Translations under genes and position numbers: made by a program
DNA from: Kocuria dechangensis
GTDB lineage: Bacteria > Actinomycetota > Actinomycetes > Actinomycetales > Micrococcaceae
Assembly: GCF_014636775.1 (NCBI RefSeq)
Contig: NZ_BMEQ01000004.1
Coordinates: 124,001 to 188,000 of the forward strand
DNA length: 64,000 nucleotides
Direction of reading: 5' to 3'
The notes under the pieces: generated by a model
Seen by the model: only the letters and a program-made list of their open reading frames with translations
Told to the model about the DNA's origin: nothing
Database searches by the model: none
Shown here: positions 9,156 through 16,822 of the stretch, one piece after another
How positions within the stretch are numbered: position 1 is the first letter of the stretch
How the letters are laid out: each line of letters begins with the position of its first letter

Positions 9156-10358
9156 GTGCTGTCAGACACCTCGTACCCAGTCGTCAAGGCCACGCTTCCC
9201 GTCGTCGGGGAGAACATCCAGGAGATCGCCCGCCGCTTCTACGGGCACATGTTCGGCGAGCACCCCGAGCTGCTGGACGGGCTGTTCAACCGGGGCAACC
9301 AGGCCGACGGCCGCCAGCAGCAGGCGCTGGCAGGCTCCGTGGCCGCCTTCGCCGGCTACCTGGTGAACAAGCCGACCGAGCTCCCGGACCACCTGCTGTC
9401 GCGCATCGCGCACAAGCACGTGTCCCTGGGGCTGCGCCCGGACCAGTACCAGATCGTGCACGACAACCTGATGTGGGCCATCGTGGACGTGCTGGGCGAC
9501 GCCGTGACGCCCGAGGTGGCCGCGGCGTGGGACGAGGTCTACTGGCTGATGGCGAACGTGCTGATCAACAAGGAGCGCGGGCTCTACGAGGCCGTGCGGC
9601 TCTCCCCGGAGACCATCTGGCGGACCTGGCGGGTCGCGGAGAAGGTCCCCGAGACCGAGGACGTCGTCACCTTCGTGGTCGAGCGCGTCGACGAGCGCGA
9701 GGTGAAGCCCTCCCTGCCGGGGCAGTACGTGACCCTCCGGATGGAGATGCCCGACGGCGTGCGCCAGCCGCGGCAGTACAGCCTCACCCGGGCCGACGAC
9801 GGCCAGCATCGGCAGTTCGCCGTCAAGCGGGTGCGCGGCAACGGCACCCCGGCCGGGGAGATGTCCAACCTCCTCCACGACCGCGTGCAGGTGGGCGACG
9901 AGATCGAGCTCTCCGTGCCCTCGGGCGACGTGGTCCTGGAGTACACCGACCGTCCGGTGGTCCTGGCCAGCGCCGGCATCGGCGTCACCCCCATGGCGGG
10001 CATGCTCTCCCACATGGTCAAGGCCGGCGCCCAGCGCAAGGTCCTGTTCCTGCACGCGGACACCTCGCCGGAGGAATTCGCGCTGCGGGAGCAGGTGACG
10101 GAGGACCTCGGCAGCCTCCTCGACGGGACCATGGCCACCTGGTACGAGCAGCCCTCCGCCTCCCCCGCCGCCCACGAGCACGCGGGCCTCATGGACGTGA
10201 GCTCCGTGGAGCTGCCCCACGACGCCCAGTACTACCTGTGCGGCCCGCTGCCCTTCATGCAGTCGGTCCGCAGCGGCCTGATCGCCAAGGGCGTCCCGCC
10301 GCGGGACATCCAGTACGAGGTCTTCGGCCCGGACCTCTGGCTGGCCGACTTCGAGTAG
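9156..10358 (+). CDS. hmp: Flavohaemoprotein (nitric oxide dioxygenase)
   Basis: A 400-residue protein with three domains in the standard order: globin (residues 1-138; B10 tyrosine in RRFYGHMF and the proximal histidine in AHKHVSLGL), an FAD-binding domain (QPRQYSLTRADDG matching the RxYS signature) and a C-terminal NAD(P) domain (LASAGIGVTPMAGML, then YYLCGPLPFM). Flavohaemoglobins oxidise NO to nitrate in the cytoplasm using O2 and NAD(P)H. The length is typical. Its GTG start has AGGAG six bases upstream. It is monocistronic and convergent with mug. Confidence 0.95.
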   Translation: MLSDTSYPVVKATLPVVGENIQEIARRFYGHMFGEHPELLDGLFNRGNQADGRQQQALAGSVAAFAGYLVNKPTELPDHLLSRIAHKHVSLGLRPDQYQIVHDNLMWAIVDVLGDAVTPEVAAAWDEVYWLMANVLINKERGLYEAVRLSPETIWRTWRVAEKVPETEDVVTFVVERVDEREVKPSLPGQYVTLRMEMPDGVRQPRQYSLTRADDGQHRQFAVKRVRGNGTPAGEMSNLLHDRVQVGDEIELSVPSGDVVLEYTDRPVVLASAGIGVTPMAGMLSHMVKAGAQRKVLFLHADTSPEEFALREQVTEDLGSLLDGTMATWYEQPSASPAAHEHAGLMDVSSVELPHDAQYYLCGPLPFMQSVRSGLIAKGVPPRDIQYEVFGPDLWLADFE

Positions 10359-10371
10359 TCCCGGGAGCGGG

Positions 10372-10962
10372 TCAGAGCACGCCCGCCGCCCGGGCGGCCT
10401 CGGCGAAGGCCGCGGCCAGGTCCGCCCGCGACGCGTGCGCGTTGAGGCCGCTGGGACTGGGCAGCGCCCACAGCTGGGCCCCGCAGAGCTCCTGGTCCTG
10501 GCGGCCGAGCACGGCCCGCGGCTGCGCGAACGCGTGCCGGTAGGCGGTGACCCCCGCCACGGCCACCACCGCGGGCCGGCGCTCGGCCACGAGCCGGGCC
10601 AGCCGCTCCCGGCCCGCCACGAACTCGGCCGGGTCGAGCTCGTCCGCCCGGGCGGTCGCCCGCGCCACGAGGTTGGTGATGCCGATGCCGCGGGCCACCA
10701 CGTGCTCGCGGTCCGCCGAGGTCATCCCCGCGGAGCAGTCCACGAGCCGGTCGGTGAGCCCGGCGTCGTGCAGGGCCGGCCAGAACCGGTTGCCGGGCCG
10801 CGCGAAGTGCGCCTGGGTGGCGGCCGCCCACAGGCTCGGGTTGATGCCGCAGATCAGCAGTCTCAGCCCGGGACCGAGGAGGTCGGGCAGGCTCGTGCCC
10901 CGGGCTGCCTCGAGGTCCGCCCGGGACGGACGCGCGGTGCCGGACGGGAGCGGTGGTGCCAT
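10372..10962 (-). CDS. mug: G/U mismatch-specific DNA glycosylase
   Basis: A 196-residue member of the MUG/TDG branch of uracil-DNA glycosylases. The GINPSLWAA motif (catalytic Asn of GINPG) and ALPSPSGLNAH (the intercalation motif NPSGLN, here SPSGLN) are both present. It removes uracil or thymine and ethenocytosine from mismatches with G. The ATG lies six bases after a minus-strand TAGCAT -10 box (10969-10974), so the transcript is probably leaderless. It is convergent with hmp and divergent from the DUF5655-like gene. Confidence 0.9.
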   Translation of the reverse strand: MAPPLPSGTARPSRADLEAARGTSLPDLLGPGLRLLICGINPSLWAAATQAHFARPGNRFWPALHDAGLTDRLVDCSAGMTSADREHVVARGIGITNLVARATARADELDPAEFVAGRERLARLVAERRPAVVAVAGVTAYRHAFAQPRAVLGRQDQELCGAQLWALPSPSGLNAHASRADLAAAFAEAARAAGVL

Positions 10963-11007
10963 GCCGTCATGCTAGGTCCCGCCGGGCCGCCCGGGCATCC
11001 TGGGGGC

Positions 11008-11376
11008 ATGCCGGACGACCAGCACGATCCCGGGACGCTCTTCGCGGGCTCCCCCGCCGGCCTGCGGATCCTCGCCGCGGTCCGGGACGCCGTCGGCGAG
11101 CTCGGCGGCGCGCAGGTCCGTGCGACCAGGAGCCAGGTGGCGTTCCGCCGCCGCCGCGGCTTCGCCTGGCTCTGGCGGCCCGGCATGTACGTGCGCTCCG
11201 ACGTCCCCGCGGTGCTGTCGATCGCCCTGCCGCGGCGGCTGGCCTCGCCGCGGTTCAAGGAGGTCGTGCGGCCCTCCCCCCGGGCCTGGATGCACCACCT
11301 CGAGCTGAGCGCTCCGGAGCAGGTGGACGCCGAGGTGCACCGGTGGCTGCGCGAGGCGTTCGACGCCGCCGGCTGA
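11008..11376 (+). CDS. Small conserved protein, DUF5655-like
   Basis: A 122-residue soluble protein. The region TRSQVAFRRRRGFAWLWRPG and the end of the protein, APEQVDAEVHRWLREAF, resemble the DUF5655 domain found in small actinobacterial proteins and at the C termini of some transport or nuclease proteins. Its function is unknown. The ATG at 11008 is preceded by TGGGGGC, a weak ribosome site. It is followed by a separately promoted hydrolase gene. Confidence 0.65.
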   Translation: MPDDQHDPGTLFAGSPAGLRILAAVRDAVGELGGAQVRATRSQVAFRRRRGFAWLWRPGMYVRSDVPAVLSIALPRRLASPRFKEVVRPSPRAWMHHLELSAPEQVDAEVHRWLREAFDAAG

Positions 11377-11404
11377 CCCGCGTGGCCCGGCTACCGTGGT
11401 GGCC

Positions 11405-12220
11405 ATGCCGAGCCCCGCCGAGAACCCCGCCCCGCACGCCCCCGAGCACGACACCGAGCGCGCCGCCGCACACGCCGCCGAGCAGAGCCCGCAGCGCACG
11501 GCCGGGGACGCCGCCGCCCGGGCCGTGGAGGTCCTCACCGTGCCGACCGACGCCGGGCCGGGACGCCTCCTGGTGTCTCCCGCCGCCGAGCCGCGGGCGG
11601 TGCTGTGGCTGGGCCACGGCGCCGGCGGCGGCGCGGGATCGCGGGACCTCCTCGCCCTCGCCGCCGCGCTGCCCCGCCACGGCGTCACCGTGGTCCGGCA
11701 CGAGCAGCCGTGGGTGGTGGCCGGGAAGCGGATCGCCCCCCGCCCTGCGGCCCTCGACGCCGCGTGGCTGGCCACGGCGCCCGCCGTGGGCGAGCTGGCG
11801 GCGGGCCTGCCCCTCGCCGTCGGGGGCCGCAGCGCCGGGGCCCGGGTGGCGTGCCGGACGGCGGGCGCCGTGGACGCGGTCGCCGTGGTGTGCCTGGCCT
11901 TCCCGCTGCACCCGCCGGGCCGGCCCGAGCGGACCCGGGCCGAGGAGCTGCTCCGGCCCGGGGTGCCCGTGCTGGTCGTGCAGGGCACCCGCGACCCGTT
12001 CGGCTCCGCCGAGGAGATCGTCGCGGCCGTCCCCAGGGCCGTCGCCGGGGCCGTCCCCGGGGCCGTCCCCGGGGCGCCGGCCGTGGAAGTCGTGCCCGTC
12101 GAGGGCGCGGACCACGGGCTGAAGGTCGGCCGGACCGCACCGCTGGACCAGGAGGAGGCCGGGCGGCTGGTCGCCGAGGCCGTCCACGGCTTCCTCCGGC
12201 GGACCCTCACGGCCGGGTGA
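11405..12220 (+). CDS. Alpha/beta hydrolase, KANL3/Tex30-like
   Basis: A 271-residue predicted alpha/beta hydrolase. After an Ala/Glu-rich leader of about 40 residues come LWLGHGAGGG (oxyanion region), the nucleophile elbow GGRSAGARVA (a GxSxG match), the acid-containing strand VVQGTRDPFG and the terminal histidine in EGADHGLKV. This layout fits the KANL3/Tex30 or dienelactone-hydrolase-like group; the substrate is unknown. The ATG lies seven bases after TACCGT, consistent with a leaderless mRNA. An in-frame 12-bp tandem repeat inserts an AV(P/A)G run before the last strand. Confidence 0.75.
   Translation: MPSPAENPAPHAPEHDTERAAAHAAEQSPQRTAGDAAARAVEVLTVPTDAGPGRLLVSPAAEPRAVLWLGHGAGGGAGSRDLLALAAALPRHGVTVVRHEQPWVVAGKRIAPRPAALDAAWLATAPAVGELAAGLPLAVGGRSAGARVACRTAGAVDAVAVVCLAFPLHPPGRPERTRAEELLRPGVPVLVVQGTRDPFGSAEEIVAAVPRAVAGAVPGAVPGAPAVEVVPVEGADHGLKVGRTAPLDQEEAGRLVAEAVHGFLRRTLTAG
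12025..12072 (+). repeat. Four tandem 12-bp units inside the hydrolase gene
   Basis: Units of the form GGCCGTCCCCGG occur four times in a row with two or three substitutions, encoding a run of AVPR/AVAG/AVPG. The repeat is in frame, so slippage would change loop length by four residues without breaking the gene. Confidence 0.7.
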
Positions 12221-12316
12221 GCGCCGCGGGGGCTTCATCCGCGGACCGGCCAGGACTACCGTGAGCAGTGGAGCTCCGAGCGACCAGGAATCCGCGCGAC
12301 CAGGAAGAGGACCGTC

Positions 12317-12805
12317 ATGGACCGCACACCCGACCCTTCCGACGCACGCCGGCAGGACGACGTCCCCGGGACCGGGACCGGCGGTCCCGCCGGGCAGGTC
12401 CCGGACGCCGGAACGCCGTCCTCGTCCCTGGAGCAGGACGACACCCGGCGGGGCCCGCGGGGAGGGGGCGCCGCGGCGGAGGCTCCCCGGCCGCGGGTGG
12501 ACACCGACCCCCGGCTCGACGAGCACCCGAAGCGGGGCATCGCGGGGACCACCTGGATCGCCCTGATCCTCGGCCTGCTGATCCTGATCCTGCTGCTCGT
12601 GTTCATCCTGCAGAACAACGTCCCGGCGGACTTCACCTACCTGGGCTGGACGTTCAACCTCCCCCTCGGCGTCGCGATGCTGCTCGCGGCGATCGCCGGG
12701 GCCCTCATCATGGCCCTCGTGGGCTCGGTGCGGCTCTTCAAGCTGGGCCACCGGGTGCGCATGCTGGAGAGGGAGCGCGAGGCCATCAAGCGCGCCCTGA
12801 GCTGA
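12317..12805 (+). CDS. LapA-domain (DUF1049) membrane protein
   Basis: A 162-residue protein with a charged, Gly/Asp-rich cytoplasmic N-terminal tail of about 75 residues, two membrane helices (WIALILGLLILILLLVFILQ and the segment LGVAMLLAAIAGALIMALV) joined by NNVPADFTYLGWTFNLP, and a short basic coiled C terminus. The NN..V.F.FLGW.. loop is the signature of the LapA/DUF1049 domain. In enterobacteria LapA works with LapB in lipopolysaccharide control; actinobacterial members have no known role. The ATG has AGGAAGAGG upstream. Confidence 0.8.
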   Translation: MDRTPDPSDARRQDDVPGTGTGGPAGQVPDAGTPSSSLEQDDTRRGPRGGGAAAEAPRPRVDTDPRLDEHPKRGIAGTTWIALILGLLILILLLVFILQNNVPADFTYLGWTFNLPLGVAMLLAAIAGALIMALVGSVRLFKLGHRVRMLEREREAIKRALS

Positions 12806-12807
12806 GG

Positions 12808-12844
12808 ACGGGCGCGCCACGCCGGCGCGGAGCGCGCCGCCCGT
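12808..12844 (+). terminator. Hairpin after the LapA-like gene
   Basis: ACGGGCGCGC pairs with GCGCGCCGCCCGT with one bulge, just downstream of the stop codon. There is no T-tract, so termination is inferred from stem strength and position only. Confidence 0.4.
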
Positions 12845-12891
12845 GACGCTCCGTGACGGCCGCGTGTCGCGGGCGCCACCGCCCCCCGGGT

Positions 12892-12907
12892 GTGTGCGAT
12901 CGCACAC
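12892..12907. promoter_or_regulatory. 16-bp palindromic operator before the SWIM-MoxR-VWA operon
   Basis: GTGTGCGATCGCACAC is a perfect palindrome that ends two bases before the -10 box, so a bound dimer would cover the spacer. The same core TGTGCG(A/T)TCGCACA occurs at 20787-20800. The regulator is not identified. Confidence 0.55.
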
Positions 12908-12909
12908 CC

Positions 12910-12915
12910 TAGACT
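12910..12915 (+). promoter_or_regulatory. -10 box of leaderless SWIM operon transcript
   Basis: TAGACT followed by six bases and then the GTG at 12922. The spacing leaves no leader, so the operon's first cistron is probably read from a leaderless mRNA. Confidence 0.55.
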
Positions 12916-12921
12916 GCGCGT

Positions 12922-14256
12922 GTGACTCCTCGATGGACGCCCGACCAGGTGATGGAGGTCGCCCCGGACGCCTCGTCCCGGGCGGCCGGGCGGCGGCTGG
13001 CCGTGCCGGGACCGTGGTCCGGGACCGGGACGCAGGGCGCGCTGCTCTGGGGCGAGTGCCACGGCTCCGGCAGCACCCCGTACCAGGTCACGGTCGACGT
13101 GGCCGCGCGGCGCTGGAAGTGCTCCTGCCCGTCGCGGAAGTTCCCGTGCAAGCACGTCCTGGGCCTGCTCCTCCTGTGGGCCGACGCCCGGCTGGACGAG
13201 TCGGGGACCCTCACCGACTTCGCCGAGCGCTTCGCCCGCTCCGGTGCCGCCCGGAGGAAGAGCGACGACGGGTCCCCTGCGGACGCGGTGCCCGAGGACC
13301 CCGCCGCGGCCCAGGCCCGGCGCCGCGGCGCCGAGCAGCGCGCCGCCCGCCGCGAGGAGCGCGTCTCCGAGGGCATGGCCGAGCTGGAGCGGTGGCTCCA
13401 GGACCAGGTGTCCTCCGGGCTGGCCGCCGCTTCCCGGGACCCCGAGCAGTGGGCCGAGCAGGTCGCCGCCCGCATGGTGGACGCCCAGGCCCCCGCCGTC
13501 GCCTCGGCCCTGCGGCGGCTCCCCCGCGTGGTGCGCTCCGGCGACGGCTGGAACGAGCGATTGCTCGAGGAGCTCGCCCGGCTGCACCTGCTGGCCCGGG
13601 CGTGGGCGCGCGCGGCGGAGCTGGACGAGGACCTCGCGGCCGTGGTGCGCCGGCGCGTCGGCTTCACGGTGACCACCGAGGAGCTCCTGCGCGTCCCGCC
13701 CGTCCGGGACCGGTGGACCGTGGTGGGGCTGCGGGACACGGAGGAGGACCGGCTGAGCACGCGCACGCTGTGGCTGCGCGGGCGCAGCACCGGGCGCTGG
13801 GCGAGCGTCCACTACTACTCCCGCGGCGGGGAGGGCTTCGCCACCCCCCTGCGGCGGGGCGAGGAGGTCGACGCCGACCTCCACTTCCACCCGGGACGGC
13901 CGCCGCTGCGGGCGGCGCTCGGAACGGTGCACGCCGAGCACGGCCGGCCCGCGGACTGCACCTGGCCGGGCGGCACGCTCGCCCGGGCCCGGGCGCAGTG
14001 GCGGGAGACGCTGGCCCGGGACCCGTGGTCCGACGGCTGGCCCGTGGTGGTCCGCGGGACCGTGGACCTCGTGGGCGGGTGCTTCGTGCTCACCGACGAC
14101 GACGGGGACGCGGTCGCCCTGCTCGGGCGGTGGCCCGGGCTGGTCGAGCTCCTGGGCCTGACCGCCGCGCGGTCCCTCCCCGTGGTCGGGGAGATCGGCC
14201 CGGACGGGCTGACCCCCACGGCCTTCCTGGAGGACGGGACGGTGGTCGTGCTGTGA
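12922..14256 (+). CDS. SWIM zinc-finger protein (YehQ-like)
   Basis: A 444-residue protein. The SWIM motif is C67-x-C69-x6-C76-x-H78 in the segment WKCSCPSRKFPCKHVLGL; it binds zinc and is associated with DNA or protein contacts. A charged Arg/Glu/Ala-rich helix follows at about 110-160, then a mixed C-terminal domain without a recognised fold. SWIM proteins of this type sit next to MoxR-VWA genes in many bacteria, and E. coli YehQ is a counterpart. This is the first gene of a five-gene unit. It starts at a GTG six bases after a -10 box and overlaps the next gene by four bases (GTGA). Confidence 0.85.
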   Translation: MTPRWTPDQVMEVAPDASSRAAGRRLAVPGPWSGTGTQGALLWGECHGSGSTPYQVTVDVAARRWKCSCPSRKFPCKHVLGLLLLWADARLDESGTLTDFAERFARSGAARRKSDDGSPADAVPEDPAAAQARRRGAEQRAARREERVSEGMAELERWLQDQVSSGLAAASRDPEQWAEQVAARMVDAQAPAVASALRRLPRVVRSGDGWNERLLEELARLHLLARAWARAAELDEDLAAVVRRRVGFTVTTEELLRVPPVRDRWTVVGLRDTEEDRLSTRTLWLRGRSTGRWASVHYYSRGGEGFATPLRRGEEVDADLHFHPGRPPLRAALGTVHAEHGRPADCTWPGGTLARARAQWRETLARDPWSDGWPVVVRGTVDLVGGCFVLTDDDGDAVALLGRWPGLVELLGLTAARSLPVVGEIGPDGLTPTAFLEDGTVVVL

Positions 14257-15734
14257 CCGGCTTCCCGGACCTCGCCGTCGCCGCCACGCTGGGCTGCGCC
14301 TCCCGTCGCGTGGACCTGGCCGGGCTGCCGGGGGAGATCAGCGTGCCCGGCGAGGACGCCCGGGCCGGCGGGGCAGGAGCAGGGGGTCCCGCTCCCCGGC
14401 TGCTGGACGCCGCGGCCCAGTACGCCACGGCCCGGCGCGCCCGGGTCCGCCCCGCCGCCCCCTCCCGGCCGGAGGCGCCGCCCCCGGAGACCCGCCCTGC
14501 CGTCCCGCCCCGCCTCGCCGGGGTGGTCCAGCGGCTCGCGGGCGACCCCGAGCTGCTCTCCGAGGCGGTCCGGCTCGTCGCCGCCCGCGGGCTGCGCCTC
14601 TCCCCCTCGACGCTCGTCCGGTGCCTGGAGGGCGCGGACGAGGACCGCTGGGCGGTGCTGGAGCCGGTGGCCGGACAGGCCGGCGCCTGGCTCTTCGCCA
14701 AGGGCGCGTTCCCCGGCCAGAGGCCCCGCCTCTCCGCACAGGAGCGGTGGGCCCGGGCGACGGAGCCGGAGGCCCGGACCGCCGCCCTGCGCGCGCTGCG
14801 GGCGGCGGACCCCGCGCTGGGCCGGGAGCTGCTGGAGCAGGAGCTCGCCGTCGTCCGGCCCCGGGAGCGCGCGGCGCTGCTGCCCGCCCTCGAGGTCGGG
14901 CTGGGCCCGGAGGACCTGCCGCTGCTCACGGGGCAGTGGGAGGGGAGGGCCGCGGGACCGCGCGCCGCGGCCCGGGACCTCCTGGCGCGGCTCCCGGGCT
15001 CCGCGGTCGCCCGGCAGCACGAGGCCTGGGCGGCCGAGTGGATCACCGTCCAGCGCCGCCTCGCCCGGTCCCCCCGCCTGGTCCTCGGCGGGGAGGGCCC
15101 CCCGGACGCCGAGCGCTGGGGGATCCCCCGCGACAGCGCCCCGGCCCGCGTCCTGCAGGTGGTCTCCCGGGTCCCCCCGGACTCCTGGCCCCGGATCCTC
15201 GGCCTCGACGTGCTCGAGCTGGCGGCCCTGCTCGAGGCCGCCGGCACGGACCCGTGGCCGCACCTGCGCACGGCGGCCCTCACCTTCCGCCACCGCCGGC
15301 TGGCCTCGGTGATCGTCCACCGCCCGCGCCAGGTCCGGCGCGCCGGCGACCGGTCCGCCGTCCGGCCGCTCGACCAGGACCTGCTGCGCCTCCTCGAGCG
15401 GCCCGAGCAGGAGCGGCTCGTGGCGCAGGCCCTCCGGTCGCCGGAGGACCGGTGGCCGTGGGACGCGGTCGCCGCCCTGGCCGCGCCGCTGCCGGCCGCC
15501 GTGTGGCGGGCCTGGCTGGAGCGCCTGGTGCGGGAGGCGCCGACCGGCGGGGGCCCCACCGCCGCGCACTGGCGGATGCTCCTGCACCGGGTCGGGCCCG
15601 CGGACCTGACGGCCGTGGGCGCGGCCCTGCGCGAACTCACCGCCCGCGGCGACGGCGCGGCGTGGCGGACCCCGCTCCACCGTGCCGTCGAGACCCTGAC
15701 CCTGCGTTCCGCCCTGCACGAGGAGCTGTCATGA
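14253..15734 (+). CDS. DUF5691 family protein
   Basis: A 493-residue Ala/Leu/Arg-rich protein with many predicted helices in HEAT-like spacing and no membrane segment. The N terminus is followed by a Pro-rich stretch (about 60-90). Its length, composition and position between a SWIM gene and a MoxR ATPase gene fit DUF5691, a family known essentially only from this gene neighbourhood. A scaffold or adaptor role is an inference. The GTG overlaps the SWIM stop codon (GTGA) and the end overlaps the ATPase start (ATGA), so it should be made in step with both. Confidence 0.75.
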   Translation: MTGFPDLAVAATLGCASRRVDLAGLPGEISVPGEDARAGGAGAGGPAPRLLDAAAQYATARRARVRPAAPSRPEAPPPETRPAVPPRLAGVVQRLAGDPELLSEAVRLVAARGLRLSPSTLVRCLEGADEDRWAVLEPVAGQAGAWLFAKGAFPGQRPRLSAQERWARATEPEARTAALRALRAADPALGRELLEQELAVVRPRERAALLPALEVGLGPEDLPLLTGQWEGRAAGPRAAARDLLARLPGSAVARQHEAWAAEWITVQRRLARSPRLVLGGEGPPDAERWGIPRDSAPARVLQVVSRVPPDSWPRILGLDVLELAALLEAAGTDPWPHLRTAALTFRHRRLASVIVHRPRQVRRAGDRSAVRPLDQDLLRLLERPEQERLVAQALRSPEDRWPWDAVAALAAPLPAAVWRAWLERLVREAPTGGGPTAAHWRMLLHRVGPADLTAVGAALRELTARGDGAAWRTPLHRAVETLTLRSALHEELS

Positions 15735-16822
15735 CCGAGACCACCGCCGTCCTGCGACCCCACGCCGAGGAGGCCTTCGCCGGCGAGCTGGCGGCCCTGG
15801 CCGCCGCGGACGACCGCCCGCGCCCCGTGAACTGGGCCCTGTCCCCCTGGGCGGTGGTCACCTACCTCATGGGGGGCACGCTGCCGGACGGCACCCGGAT
15901 CGTCCCCAAGTACGTGGGGCAGCGGCGGCTGGTCGAGGTGGCGGTGGCCACCCTGGCCACCGACCGCGGGCTGCTGCTGCTCGGCGTGCCCGGCACCGCG
16001 AAGTCCTGGGTCTCCGAGCACCTGGCAGCCGCCGTCAGCGGCGACTCCACGCTGCTCGTCCAGGGCACGGCCGGCACCGCGGAGGAGGCGATCCGCTACG
16101 GCTGGAACTACGCCCAGCTGCTGGCCCACGGCCCCTCCGAGGCCGCCCTCGTGCGCTCCCCCGTCATGACGGCCATGGCCGAGGGGCGGATCGCCCGCAT
16201 CGAGGAGCTCACCCGCATCCCCTCGGACGTGCAGGACGCGCTGATCACGGTCCTCTCCGAGAAGACCCTGCCCGTGCCGGAGCTGGCCACCGAGGTGCAG
16301 GCGACGCGCGGCTTCAACGTCATCGCCACCGCCAACAACCGGGACCGCGGGGTCAACGAGCTCTCCTCCGCCCTGCGCCGCCGCTTCAACACCGTGGTCC
16401 TGCCCCTGCCCGCCACGGTCGCCGAGGAGGTGGAGATCGTCTCCCGCCGGGTCGCGGACCTCGGCGCCTCCCTGGACCTGCCCCCGGTGGACTCGGCCGC
16501 GGACGAGATCCGCCGCGTGGTCACCGTCTTCCGCGAGCTGCGGGAGGGCGCCACCGCGGACGGCCGCACCGCGCTGAAGAGCCCGTCCGGCACCCTCTCC
16601 ACCGCGGAGGCGATCTCGGTGGTCACCAACGGCCTGGCCCTGGCCGCGCACTTCGGCGACGGCCTGCTCAGCCCCGGCGACGTCGCCGCCGGCCTGCTCG
16701 GCGCCGTGGTCAAGGACCCGGTGAGCGACCGCGTGGCCTGGACCGAGTACCTCGAGGCCGTGGTGCGCGAGCGCGACGGGTGGGGGGAGTTCTACCGGGC
16801 GTGCCGCGAGGTGACCGCGTGA
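15731..16822 (+). CDS. MoxR-type AAA+ ATPase (YehL subfamily)
   Basis: A 363-residue single-domain AAA+ ATPase. Walker A is GVPGTAKS (85-92), the Walker B position reads GRIARIEEL (152-160, with Glu-Glu rather than Asp-Glu), sensor 1 lies in VIATANNRDRG (198-207) and arginines in LRRRF (215-219) match the arginine-finger region. MoxR ATPases act as chaperone-like remodellers together with VWA proteins; the YehL subfamily is one recognised branch. The protein probably forms a hexamer working on the VWA and DUF5682 partners encoded downstream. Start and stop overlap both neighbours by four bases. Confidence 0.88.
   Translation: MTETTAVLRPHAEEAFAGELAALAAADDRPRPVNWALSPWAVVTYLMGGTLPDGTRIVPKYVGQRRLVEVAVATLATDRGLLLLGVPGTAKSWVSEHLAAAVSGDSTLLVQGTAGTAEEAIRYGWNYAQLLAHGPSEAALVRSPVMTAMAEGRIARIEELTRIPSDVQDALITVLSEKTLPVPELATEVQATRGFNVIATANNRDRGVNELSSALRRRFNTVVLPLPATVAEEVEIVSRRVADLGASLDLPPVDSAADEIRRVVTVFRELREGATADGRTALKSPSGTLSTAEAISVVTNGLALAAHFGDGLLSPGDVAAGLLGAVVKDPVSDRVAWTEYLEAVVRERDGWGEFYRACREVTA

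Noticed and set aside
12025-12072. Tandem repeat as a regulatory iteron
   Set aside because: It is in frame inside the hydrolase gene and encodes a repetitive loop.
14090-16651. Very long open frame antisense to the DUF5691 and MoxR genes (853 codons)
   Set aside because: High GC leaves long open frames on the opposite strand. It has biased low-complexity composition and no ribosome site, while the sense strand has clear domains and four-base overlaps.
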